Shown piece after piece: positions 1 through 7,708 of a stretch of 64,000 nt of DNA. This DNA comes from Rhodosalinus sp041365695 (GTDB taxonomy: Bacteria; Pseudomonadota; Alphaproteobacteria; Rhodobacterales; Rhodobacteraceae): contig NZ_JBGFSJ010000004.1 in assembly GCF_041365695.1 (NCBI RefSeq), positions 437,581 through 501,580 of the forward strand, in the 5' to 3' direction. A program made the position numbers and the translations under genes. The notes below the pieces were generated by a model that saw only the letters and a list, made by a program, of their open reading frames with translations, ran no database searches and had not been told where the DNA came from. How positions within the stretch are numbered: the stretch's first letter is position 1; every line of letters starts with the position of its first letter.

Positions 1-430
1 TCGCGGTCGAGGGCACGCAGGACGACAGGTTCACGCGCAGGTCCATGACCATCCGCTCGGCCGCGTCGAGGAAATAGCGCAGCCCCGCGAGCCCCGCGAC
101 GTTGGCGATCTCGTGCGGGTCGCAGATCGCCGTGGTGATCCCCCGCGGCGCCACGCAGCGCTCGAACTCGAAGGGCGTGACCATCGAGCTTTCGACATGA
201 AGGTGCGTGTCGATGAAGCCCGGCACGAGGACGAGGCCCGAGACGTCCACCTCCTCCCGGCCGTCGTAGCTTTCGCAGGTGCCGACGACGGTGTCGCCCG
301 CGATCGCCACGTCGCCGTCGAGCAGCTCCCCCGTCACGAGGTCGAGCACACGGCCCCCCTTCAGCACGAGATCGGCGGGCGCGCGGCCCGCGCCCTGGGC
401 GACGAGAGAGGCGAGATCGGGGCGGGACAT
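1..430 (-). CDS. ade: Adenine deaminase, N-terminal part (runs off the window)
   Basis: Reading leftwards from an ATG at 430 the frame stays open to the window edge for 143 codons. The translation contains GFIDTHLHVESSM followed by TPFEFERCVAPRGITT and DPHEIANV, the metal-binding amidohydrolase signature and following segment of adenine deaminase (adenine to hypoxanthine plus ammonia, purine salvage). A good Shine-Dalgarno (AAGGAG) sits about 8 bases upstream of the ATG. The C-terminal two thirds are outside the window, so the Ade C-terminal domain cannot be checked. It is transcribed divergently from the nitrilase operon. Confidence 0.88.
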   Translation of the reverse strand, partial: MSRPDLASLVAQGAGRAPADLVLKGGRVLDLVTGELLDGDVAIAGDTVVGTCESYDGREEVDVSGLVLVPGFIDTHLHVESSMVTPFEFERCVAPRGITTAICDPHEIANVAGLAGLRYFLDAAERMVMDLRVNLSSCVPSTA

Positions 431-550
431 GGGCGGGCTCCTTCGCGGCTGACCCGATGATGCCAGCACGCGGGCGGAAGGCAACCGCCACGCGGCTCGA
501 TTGACAGGGTGCGGCAGGCTGATAGCGTTGAGTGGGGAGGATCGCGCGCC

Positions 551-1591
551 ATGCTGAGGGAGTTTCCGGTGTTCACCGCCGCCGCCGTGCAGGCTGCGCC
601 GGTCTATCTCGACGCCGCGGCCACCGCCGAGAAGGCGGCGCGGCTGATCGGAGAGGCGGCGGCGAAAGGCGCGAGGCTCGTGGTCTTCCCCGAGGTCTTC
701 GTGCCCGGCTATCCCTACTGGAACTGGATCACCGACCCGGTGACCGGCAGCGCCTGGTTCGAGAAGCTGGTGCGCGCCTCGGTCTTCCTGCCCGGCCCCG
801 AGATCGAGACCGTGGCCGCCGCGGCGGCCGAGCACGGCGTCTACGTGGTGATCGGGGTGAACGAGCGGAGCCCGGTCTCGCTCGGCGCGCTCTATAACAC
901 GCTCGTCTTCCTCGGGCCGGACGGGACGATGCTGGGCCGGCACCGCAAGCTCGTGCCCACCTGGGCCGAGAAGCTCACCTGGACGGGCGGGGACGGCGCG
1001 TCGCTCCGGGTCTACGACACGGAAATCGGCCCCCTGGGCGGGCTCGCCTGCGGCGAGAACACCAACACGCTTGCCCGGTTCACGCTGCTCGCGCAGGGAG
1101 AGCTGGTGCACGCGGCCTCCTACATCTCGCTGCCCGTCGCGCCGCCCGACTACGACATGGCCGAGGCGATCCGGCTGCGCGGCCAGTCCCACAGCTTCGA
1201 GGGGAAGGTCTTCACCGTCGTCGCCACCTCCACCATCTCCGAGGAGATCATCGCGGCGATGGAAGGGGTGCGCCCCGATGCCCGCGCGCTCCTCGAGCGC
1301 AAGTCCTCGGCCTGGTCGGGCATCATCGGGCCCGACGGGCGCGAGGTGGTGCCCGGGCTCGTGGACGAGGAGGGGATCGTCACCGCCGAAATCGATCTCG
1401 CCCGCTGCATCCAGCCGCGGCAAATGCACGACATCACCGGGCACTACAACCGCTTCGACATCTTCCGGCTCGAGGTGAACCGCACGCCCCATGCCGCCGT
1501 CTCGCCGCGCGACCCGTCCACGCCGGGCGAGGGGCAGGCCGCCGGAACCGCGCCCGCCGGGCCGATCGTCACCGAAGGAGACGCCCCATGA
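551..1591 (+). CDS. Nitrilase (carbon-nitrogen hydrolase family)
   Basis: A protein of 346 residues that should hydrolyse a nitrile to the carboxylic acid and ammonia. The Glu-Lys-Cys triad is visible: Glu in VVFPEVF (about residue 48), Lys in GRHRKL (about 133) and the nucleophile Cys in GGLACGENTN (about 167). Length and the CGENTN context fit true nitrilases rather than amidases. I chose the ATG at 551 because GGGGAGG lies about 10 bases upstream and the family fold begins right after it; an in-frame start at 509 would add 14 unrelated residues. The stop overlaps the start of the next gene by ATGA, so the two are translationally coupled. The substrate is unknown; the neighbouring ring-cleavage enzyme suggests an aromatic or heteroaromatic nitrile. 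Confidence 0.88.
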   Translation: MLREFPVFTAAAVQAAPVYLDAAATAEKAARLIGEAAAKGARLVVFPEVFVPGYPYWNWITDPVTGSAWFEKLVRASVFLPGPEIETVAAAAAEHGVYVVIGVNERSPVSLGALYNTLVFLGPDGTMLGRHRKLVPTWAEKLTWTGGDGASLRVYDTEIGPLGGLACGENTNTLARFTLLAQGELVHAASYISLPVAPPDYDMAEAIRLRGQSHSFEGKVFTVVATSTISEEIIAAMEGVRPDARALLERKSSAWSGIIGPDGREVVPGLVDEEGIVTAEIDLARCIQPRQMHDITGHYNRFDIFRLEVNRTPHAAVSPRDPSTPGEGQAAGTAPAGPIVTEGDAP

Positions 1592-2712
1592 ACGCCAAGG
1601 ATCAGCGCGACGACATTCTGGGCCGCGCGCGTGTGAAGGACGACGAGGCGCTCCGCGCCTATTACGACGAGCTCGCCGCCTGCGAGACCGGCGCGCTCTG
1701 GACCGTGGCCAACGACATCGAGCCCTGGGAGCCCACGCCCAAATCGGCGCCGACGATCTGGCGGAGCCGCGATCTGCGCGAGAAGGTGCTGGCCGCCCTC
1801 GATCTCGTGAAGCCCGAGGATGCGGGACGCCGCGTGGTGTTCCTGCGCAACCCGAAGCGCAAGGACGTCTCGGCCTGCTGCGGCTGGCTCTTCTCCGGCA
1901 TCCAGGTGATGCGCCCCGGAGAGGCCGCGCCGGCGCACAACCACGCGGCCTCGGCGCTGCGCTTCATCATGGAGGGCGCGGGCGCCTACACGGTGGTGGA
2001 CGGGCACCGCCTCACGCTGAACGCGCGGGATTTCGTCATCACGCCCAACGGTACCTGGCACGAGCACGGCGTGCTGGAGGATGGCGAGACCTCGATGTGG
2101 CAGGACGGGCTCGACATCCCGCTCACCAACGCGCTCGAGGCCAATTTCTACGCGGTGCACCCCGAGGACTGGCAGAACTCCAACCTGCCCTTCGACGCGA
2201 GCCCCGCGACCTGGGGCGCGCCGGGTCTTCTGCCCGCGAAGGAGAAATGGGGCGCCTTCTACTCTCCGCTGATGAAATACGGCTGGGACCAGACCTACGA
2301 GGGGCTTCAGGCCTACGCGAAGGTGACCGACGGCGACCCGTTCGACGGCATCTACATGCGCTTCGTGAATCCGCAGACCGGCGGGCACCCGATGGCCACG
2401 ATGGGCGCCTCGATGCAGATGCTGCGCCCGGCCGAGCACACCAGGGCGCACCGGCACACCGGCAACGTGATCTACCAGGTCGCCAAGGGGCGCGGCTACT
2501 CGGTGATCGGCGGCGTGCGCTACGACTGGGAAGAGCGCGACATCTTCTGCGTCCCGCCCTGGACCTGGCACGAGCACTGCAACCTCGACGAGGCCGACGA
2601 CGCCTGCCTCTTCTCCTTCAACGACTTCCCGGTCATGGAGGCGTTGAAGTTCTACCGCGAACAGGCCTATCCCGAGAACGGCGGCCACCAGGACGTGACC
2701 GCGACGGCCTGA
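1588..2712 (+). CDS. Gentisate 1,2-dioxygenase-like double-cupin ring-cleavage dioxygenase
   Basis: A two-cupin protein of 374 residues, the usual size for gentisate and hydroxynaphthoate dioxygenases. The first cupin has the metal-ligand motif HNHAASALRF (near residue 117) and later TWHEHG; the second has RAHRHTGNVIY (near 288) and TWHEHCN. These families use Fe(II) and O2 to open a dihydroxylated or monohydroxylated aromatic acid. The gene overlaps the nitrilase stop by 4 bases and is followed 14 bases later by an FAH-family hydrolase, so the three probably form one pathway. Whether the substrate is gentisate, salicylate or another ring cannot be read from sequence. No maleylpyruvate isomerase gene is present nearby. 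Confidence 0.85.
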   Translation: MNAKDQRDDILGRARVKDDEALRAYYDELAACETGALWTVANDIEPWEPTPKSAPTIWRSRDLREKVLAALDLVKPEDAGRRVVFLRNPKRKDVSACCGWLFSGIQVMRPGEAAPAHNHAASALRFIMEGAGAYTVVDGHRLTLNARDFVITPNGTWHEHGVLEDGETSMWQDGLDIPLTNALEANFYAVHPEDWQNSNLPFDASPATWGAPGLLPAKEKWGAFYSPLMKYGWDQTYEGLQAYAKVTDGDPFDGIYMRFVNPQTGGHPMATMGASMQMLRPAEHTRAHRHTGNVIYQVAKGRGYSVIGGVRYDWEERDIFCVPPWTWHEHCNLDEADDACLFSFNDFPVMEALKFYREQAYPENGGHQDVTATA

Positions 2713-2726
2713 ACGGGGGACATACC

Positions 2727-3641
2727 ATGAAACTCATCACCTTCCGCCGGCATCCCGCGGATGCCGGCCGGCTCGGCGCCCTGCTGGGCGATCAGGTGGT
2801 CGACCTGGCGCTGCTGGGCGACGCCACGGGCGAACCGCTGCCCGACGCGATGCTCGACTTCATCGATCTCGGGCCGCAGGCCGTGGCGCAGACCGCCGCG
2901 CTGCTGGACGACATCGGGGACGACATGCCGCTGGGCGCCGCGCAGCCCCTGGCCAACGTCACGGTGATGGCGCCGATCCCGCGCACGCGGAAGAACATCT
3001 TCGGCATCGGCCTCAACTACGCCGAGCACATCGCCGAAAGCGCGCGCGGCCTCGACACCGCAGCCGACATGCCCGAGAAACCGGTCATCTTCTCGAAGCC
3101 GCCCACCGCCATCGTCGGCCCGGGCGATCCGATCCTGCACGACGCGTCGCTCACGCAGCAGCTCGACTGGGAGGTGGAACTCGCGGTCGTCATCGGCACG
3201 CGGGCGCAGCGGGTCGCGGAGGCCGACGCCATGAGCCGCGTCTTCGGCTACACGGTGATGTGCGACGTCTCGGCCCGCGACAACCGCCGCGCCGGACAGT
3301 GGATCGTCTCCAAGGGCATGGACAGCTACGCGCCGATGGGGCCCTGCATCGTCACCGCCGACGAGATCCCGGATCCGCACGACCTCGACCTCTGGCTTGC
3401 CAAGAACGGCGAGGAGAAGCAGCGCTCCAACACCCGCGACATGTATTTCAAGATCCCGCATCTGATCGCCGACCTGTCGGCGGGCATCACGCTGGAGCCG
3501 GGCGACGTGATCGCCACGGGCACGCCCGAGGGCGTGGGCGCGGGGCGCGATCCACAGGAATGGATGTGGCCGGGCGACGTGATCGAATACGGCGTGGACG
3601 GCATCGGCGTCATGCGCAACCCGGTGGTCCGGGCGGGCTGA
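2727..3641 (+). CDS. Fumarylacetoacetate hydrolase family protein (fumarylpyruvate hydrolase-like)
   Basis: The protein has 304 residues and the FAH fold signatures: IFGIGLNYAEH, PVIFSKPPTAIVGP, the metal-binding segment DWEVELAVVIG and the C-terminal LEPGDVIATGTPEGVG. Family members hydrolyse or decarboxylate acylpyruvates made by ring cleavage. The start is set at the ATG preceded by GGGGGA, directly after the dioxygenase stop. As last gene of the nitrilase-dioxygenase operon it probably acts on the ring-cleavage product. It ends 13 bases before the convergent regulator gene. 2-Oxo-hepta-diene-dioate isomerase or decarboxylase activity is an alternative within the same family. Confidence 0.85.
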   Translation: MKLITFRRHPADAGRLGALLGDQVVDLALLGDATGEPLPDAMLDFIDLGPQAVAQTAALLDDIGDDMPLGAAQPLANVTVMAPIPRTRKNIFGIGLNYAEHIAESARGLDTAADMPEKPVIFSKPPTAIVGPGDPILHDASLTQQLDWEVELAVVIGTRAQRVAEADAMSRVFGYTVMCDVSARDNRRAGQWIVSKGMDSYAPMGPCIVTADEIPDPHDLDLWLAKNGEEKQRSNTRDMYFKIPHLIADLSAGITLEPGDVIATGTPEGVGAGRDPQEWMWPGDVIEYGVDGIGVMRNPVVRAG

Positions 3642-3654
3642 CGGCCCCTCGCGG

Positions 3655-5076
3655 TCAGACCTGGTAGCGCGTGGCGCCCCGCCGCCGCGTGTCCACTGGC
3701 CGCGCGAGGATGGCGGCGTGATGGGCGCGCTGGTCGCAGTTGGCGCGCGGGCAGATGCGGCAGTTGATCCCGATAGGCGTCATCTGCGTGGCCTTGACCG
3801 CGAAGCCCTCGGCGTAGCCGATTTCGGGCGCGTGCTCGACCGAGCAGCCCATCGCGACGGCAAGCCGGATGTCCTGCGCGTGGCGCGCGAAGGTGGGCCG
3901 GTCCACCGTGCGGGAGAAGACGAAGAACTGGCTCTGGTCGGGCATCTCCACGAATTGCGGCACGATGCGCCCCGGCGTGCGAAAGGAGGTGTGCACGTCG
4001 AGCCGCGGGCAGGCGCCCCCGCGCTCGGCGAGGTGGAAGCTCGTGGAATTGAAGCGCTTGGTGACGTTGCCCGCCTTGTCGATCCGCAGGAAGAACAGCG
4101 GCACGCCCTGCGCCCCGTCGCGCTGAAGCGTGGTGGCCCGGTGACAGGCCTGCTCGAAGCTCACGCCGAAGCGCGTGGCGATATGGTCCATGTCGTATTT
4201 CGAGGCGCGCGCCTCGGCCAGAAAGGCGTCGTAGGGCATGAGCACCGCTGCCGCGAAATAGTTGGCGAGTTCCACCCGGCAGCGCGCGCGGCCATTCGTG
4301 TCCTGGATCCCCGAACGGTCGAGAATCCCGTCGAGCAGCGCCTCCTGCTCGACGAGCGCGGCAACGTGGCAAAGCTGGAACACCCGGTTGGGGTGGTCCA
4401 TCGCCTGGCTCAGCAGCACCTCGCGGCGCTCTTCGTCGAACAGGCGCAGCGCGTCGGGCAGGTCCTGGACCGGCACGAGACGGGTGCTGAGCCCGAGCCG
4501 CTTCGCAAGCCGCGCCTTCAGGTGCGAATAGACGTCATCGAGGGGCGGCGGGGACCCTGCCCAGAACGTCTCGGCCGCCGCCTCGAGTTCGGGGAAATGG
4601 TTGCGGTTGCGCCGGAAGAAGTCGTGGACCGCGGATTCGGGCGAGGCCGCGATAAGCGGCTCGGCCTGGGACTGGCCGGCCGACGCGACGCTGATCAGCT
4701 GGTCCGTCGCCGCCTGGTAGGAGCGGTAGAGCTTCAGGAAGCCGCGCGCCAATTCGGGGCTGTGAACGAGTGCGGCGCGAAGCTGGGGCAGATCGGGGCG
4801 CACATCCTCGAAGAGCGGATCCTGCAGGACGGCGCGCAGATCGGCGAGCTGAGTGCTGTCGTCGTCCTCGGCGATGGCGCGCCAATCCACGCCGTAGACC
4901 TCGAAGAGGCGGAGCATCACCGGCACCGAGACGGAACGCTCGTTGTTTTCCAGCAGGTTGACGTAGGAGGTCGAGATACCGAGCGCGCGGGCCATCTGCG
5001 CCTGCGTCTCCCCCCGCTCGAGCCTGAGGCGCCGCAGATGCGGGCCGATGAAGGTCTTCTGCATGCCTTTGCACAC
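3655..5076 (-). CDS. ScfR-like XRE-family regulator (short-chain fatty acyl regulator family)
   Basis: A protein of up to 473 residues. The N-terminus is a Cro/cI-type helix-turn-helix (LRRLRLERGETQAQMARALGI, then YVNLLENNERS). The middle has an IrrE-like segment (FAAAVLMPYDAFL) in which the peptidase HExxH is not evident. The C-terminus has the Cys-rich segment INCRICPRANC followed by DQRAHHA, typical of the ScfR/RamB/MccR group that senses acyl-CoA status and controls glyoxylate and propionate routes. The start is either GTG 5076 or ATG 5064; neither has a strong Shine-Dalgarno. It is divergent from the aminotransferase/malate-CoA ligase genes, which it most likely controls together with itself. 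Confidence 0.82.
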   Translation of the reverse strand: MCKGMQKTFIGPHLRRLRLERGETQAQMARALGISTSYVNLLENNERSVSVPVMLRLFEVYGVDWRAIAEDDDSTQLADLRAVLQDPLFEDVRPDLPQLRAALVHSPELARGFLKLYRSYQAATDQLISVASAGQSQAEPLIAASPESAVHDFFRRNRNHFPELEAAAETFWAGSPPPLDDVYSHLKARLAKRLGLSTRLVPVQDLPDALRLFDEERREVLLSQAMDHPNRVFQLCHVAALVEQEALLDGILDRSGIQDTNGRARCRVELANYFAAAVLMPYDAFLAEARASKYDMDHIATRFGVSFEQACHRATTLQRDGAQGVPLFFLRIDKAGNVTKRFNSTSFHLAERGGACPRLDVHTSFRTPGRIVPQFVEMPDQSQFFVFSRTVDRPTFARHAQDIRLAVAMGCSVEHAPEIGYAEGFAVKATQMTPIGINCRICPRANCDQRAHHAAILARPVDTRRRGATRYQV

Positions 5077-5164
5077 CTTTGACGTTTGTGTATTTCACAA
5101 TTACACATATTTTGATTAATGTAAAATCTCGCGTTTACAGCAGAACCCGTTTTGCTTTTGCACA
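5068..5164. promoter_or_regulatory. Divergent control region with repeated TTTGCACA motif
   Basis: The AT-rich stretch between the ScfR-like gene and the aminotransferase gene carries TTTGCACA twice in the same orientation, at 5068-5075 and 5157-5164. A 5-bp inverted repeat TTGTG/CACAA (5086-5100) lies between them. RamB/ScfR-type regulators are known to bind TTTGCA-like sequences, so these are plausible operators. The first copy overlaps the 5' end of the regulator gene, which would fit autoregulation. This is inference from position and motif only. Confidence 0.45.
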
Positions 5165-5222
5165 ATTGATGGGCAGTGGCAGTGTCCGGCTCGAAAGACA
5201 GATTCCCGCTGGAGGCGACCCG

Positions 5223-6419
5223 ATGCGCACTGGACAGACCCATCTCTTCATTCCCGGCCCGACGAACGTTCCCGAGGACGTCCGGCAGGCGATGAACGTG
5301 CCCATGCAGGACATGCGCGCGCCCGATTTCGGCGAGCTGACGCTCGATCTCTTCACCGGGCTGAAAAAGGTCCTGCGAACGGAGGCGGGGCGCGTGATGA
5401 TGTTCCCGGGCTCGGGCACCGGTGCCTGGGAGGCGGCGATCACCAACACGCTCAACCCCGGCGACAAGGTGCTGATGTCGCGCTACGGGCAGTTCTCGAC
5501 CCTCTGGGTGGAGATGGCCCAGCGCCTCGGCCTCGACGTCGAGGTGATCGACGTGCCCTGGGGCGCCGGATGCCCGGTCAAGGAATACGCCCGCCGCCTC
5601 GGCCGCGACCGCGAAGGCCGGATCAAGGCCGTGTTCGTCACCCATAACGAGACCGCGACCGGGGTCACCTCGGACGTGGCCGCGGTGCGCCGCGCCCTCG
5701 ACGAGTGTTTCCACGATGCGCTTCTCTTCGTGGACGGCGTCTCGTCCATCGGCTCGATCGATTTCCGCATGGACGACTGGGGCGTGGACCTTGCCGTGAC
5801 CGGCTCGCAGAAGGGCCTGATGCTGCCCGCAGGGCTCGGCATCCTGGGGGTCTCGGAAAAGGCGATGGAAGCCTCGAAAACCTCCACGATGCGCCGCGCC
5901 TATTTCGAGTTCGCGGACATGGTGAACATGAATGAGGGCGGATATTTCCCCTACACGCCGCCGACGCAGCTTTTCCACGGCATGCGCCGCTCGCTCGACC
6001 GGATCTTCGCCGAGGGCCTCGACAACGTCGTGGCGCGCCATCACCGTCTTGCCGAGGGGGTGCGCCGCGGCGTGCATGCGATGGGCCTCGAGCTCGTGGC
6101 AGAGCATCCCTCGCTCTATTCCGACACTGTCAGCGCGATCCGCGTCCCGCAAGAGATCGACGCGCGCGACGTGATCGCCGCGGCCTACGCGAAATACAAC
6201 GCCTCGCTTGCCTCGGGCCTCGCCCGGCTCGCCGGAAAGGTGTTCCGCATCGGCCACCTGGGCGACCTGAACGAGGGCATGATCCTCACCGCCCTCGGCG
6301 TCACCGAACTCTCGCTCGCCGAGGCGGGGATGAAGGTCGAGTTCGGCCGCGGCGTCGGCGCGGCGCAGGCGTGGTTCGCCGGCCAGGCCGGCGAGGAACT
6401 GCGCGTGGCCGCCGAGTAA
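5223..6419 (+). CDS. sgaA: Serine-glyoxylate aminotransferase
   Basis: A class V PLP aminotransferase of 398 residues, the usual length for Sga. It transfers the amino group of serine to glyoxylate, giving hydroxypyruvate and glycine, a serine-cycle step. The N-terminus has HLFIPGPTNVPEDVRQAM, and the PLP lysine lies in TGSQKGLMLPAG (near residue 197). The ATG at 5223 has GGAGG about 8 bases upstream; the longer open frame starting at 5079 would run through the promoter region. A strong hairpin and about 105 bases separate it from mtkA. The pairing with malate-CoA ligase genes supports a serine-cycle role over a general alanine-glyoxylate aminotransferase. Confidence 0.88.
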   Translation: MRTGQTHLFIPGPTNVPEDVRQAMNVPMQDMRAPDFGELTLDLFTGLKKVLRTEAGRVMMFPGSGTGAWEAAITNTLNPGDKVLMSRYGQFSTLWVEMAQRLGLDVEVIDVPWGAGCPVKEYARRLGRDREGRIKAVFVTHNETATGVTSDVAAVRRALDECFHDALLFVDGVSSIGSIDFRMDDWGVDLAVTGSQKGLMLPAGLGILGVSEKAMEASKTSTMRRAYFEFADMVNMNEGGYFPYTPPTQLFHGMRRSLDRIFAEGLDNVVARHHRLAEGVRRGVHAMGLELVAEHPSLYSDTVSAIRVPQEIDARDVIAAAYAKYNASLASGLARLAGKVFRIGHLGDLNEGMILTALGVTELSLAEAGMKVEFGRGVGAAQAWFAGQAGEELRVAAE

Positions 6420-6422
6420 GCC

Positions 6423-6444
6423 CGGCGCCGCGACCGCGGCGCCG
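6423..6444 (+). other. Strong GC hairpin between sgaA and mtkA
   Basis: A perfect 10-bp inverted repeat, CGGCGCCGCG / CGCGGCGCCG, with a 2-base centre, begins 4 bases after the aminotransferase stop codon. No T tract follows, so a classical intrinsic terminator is unlikely. It may be an mRNA-stabilising or processing hairpin that sets the ratio of aminotransferase to ligase transcripts. Confidence 0.5.
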
Positions 6445-6524
6445 TCATCCGAAACGATCGGGCCCGAACCGGCGGTATCCGCCGGACCCACACCGCCTGT
6501 CCAAGCATCACCCGGAGGAGACCC

Positions 6525-7697
6525 ATGGACATTCACGAATATCAGGCCAAGGAGATCCTGAACCGCTTCGGCGTGCCGGTGCCCCGCGGCGGGCTGGCCT
6601 ACAGCCCCGAGCAGGCCGGGTATCGCGCCCGCGAGCTTGGCGGCGACGCATGGGTGGTGAAGGCGCAGATCCATTCCGGCGGGCGCGGAGAGGCGGGCGG
6701 CGTGAAGCTCTGCCGCTCGGAGGAGGAGGTGCGCGACTTCGCCGCCACGCTCTTCGGCAAGCAGCTCGTCACCAAGCAGACCGGCGCGTCGGGCAAGGGC
6801 GTCTACCGCGTCTGGGTCGAAAGCGCCTCGGACATCGCGCAGGAACTCTATCTCGGCTTCGTGCTCGACCGGAAGTCTGAGCGGATCATGATCGTGGCGT
6901 CGGGACATGGCGGGATGGAGATCGAGGATCTGGCCGAGACGGATCCGGACTCGCTCCGCCGCATGGCGATCGACCCCGCCACCGGGCTGTGCGAGTTCCA
7001 GGCACGCGAGCTGGCTTTCGCGCTCGGGCTCGAGGGCGGGCTCGTCGCGCAGATGGTCACCACGCTCAAGGCCTGTTATCGCGCCTACCGCGAGCTCGAC
7101 GCCACGATGGTCGAGATCAACCCCCTCGTCATCACCGGCACGGGCGAGCTCGTCGCGCTCGACGGCAAGATGAGCTTCGACACCAACGCGCTTTTCCGCC
7201 GCCCCCAGATCGCCGAACTGCGCGATCCCTCGCAGGAGGACGCGCGGGAATGCATGGCCGCCGACAACGGGCTGGCCTATGTGGGTCTCGATGGCGACAT
7301 CGGCTGCATCATCAACGGCGCCGGCCTCGCCATGGCGACGATGGACATGATCAAGCTCGCCGGGGGCGAGCCCGCCAACTTCCTCGACATCGGCGGCGGC
7401 GCGAGCCCCGAGCGCGTGTGCCGTGCCTTCCGCACCGTGCTCGCCGACCGCAACGTGAGCGTGATCCTCGTCAACATCTTCGCGGGCATCAACCGCTGCG
7501 ACTGGGTGGCCGAGGGCGTGGTGCAGGCCTACCGCTCCGAGGGGCTCACGCTGCCCGTCGTCGTGCGGCTTTCGGGCACCAACGTCGAGGAGGGCCGGCG
7601 CATCCTCGCCGAGTCCGGCCTGCCACTCGTCACCGCGGACACGCTGGCCGACGCCGCCGAGAAGGCCGTCGCCGCCCGCACCAAGCTAGCCGCCTGA
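6525..7697 (+). CDS. mtkA: Malate-CoA ligase beta subunit (succinyl-CoA synthetase beta-like)
   Basis: The protein has 390 residues with an ATP-grasp N-terminus (MDIHEYQAKEILNRFGVPVP, VVKAQIHSGGRGEAGGVKL) and a C-terminal CoA-ligase domain (FLDIGGGASPERV, VNIFAGINRCDWVA). It is the ATP-grasp partner of the alpha subunit that follows after 11 bases. Malate-CoA ligase makes malyl-CoA from malate, CoA and ATP. Succinyl-CoA synthetase is very similar in sequence; I favour malate because the gene directly follows a serine-glyoxylate aminotransferase and an ScfR-like regulator. A Shine-Dalgarno (GGAGGAG) precedes the ATG. Confidence 0.82.
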   Translation: MDIHEYQAKEILNRFGVPVPRGGLAYSPEQAGYRARELGGDAWVVKAQIHSGGRGEAGGVKLCRSEEEVRDFAATLFGKQLVTKQTGASGKGVYRVWVESASDIAQELYLGFVLDRKSERIMIVASGHGGMEIEDLAETDPDSLRRMAIDPATGLCEFQARELAFALGLEGGLVAQMVTTLKACYRAYRELDATMVEINPLVITGTGELVALDGKMSFDTNALFRRPQIAELRDPSQEDARECMAADNGLAYVGLDGDIGCIINGAGLAMATMDMIKLAGGEPANFLDIGGGASPERVCRAFRTVLADRNVSVILVNIFAGINRCDWVAEGVVQAYRSEGLTLPVVVRLSGTNVEEGRRILAESGLPLVTADTLADAAEKAVAARTKLAA

Positions 7698-7708
7698 GGG
7701 AGGACGCC

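Noticed and set aside
1444..2688. Open frame of 414 codons on the minus strand opposite the dioxygenase gene
   Set aside because: It is antisense to a clear enzyme gene, has His/Val/Arg-rich sequence typical of high-GC shadow frames and no family features.
1491..2700. Long plus-strand frame joining the dioxygenase region to the FAH hydrolase
   Set aside because: Only its last 304 codons are the real FAH gene; the upstream part is an Arg-rich frame overlapping the true dioxygenase gene.
3718..5082. Plus-strand frame of 454 codons opposite the ScfR-like gene
   Set aside because: Antisense shadow with no domain; the minus-strand product has clear HTH and Cys motifs.
4917..6908. Open frame of 663 codons on the minus strand across sgaA and the control region
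   Set aside because: It covers three real features on the other strand, including the AT-rich promoter region, and its sequence is low-complexity shadow coding.
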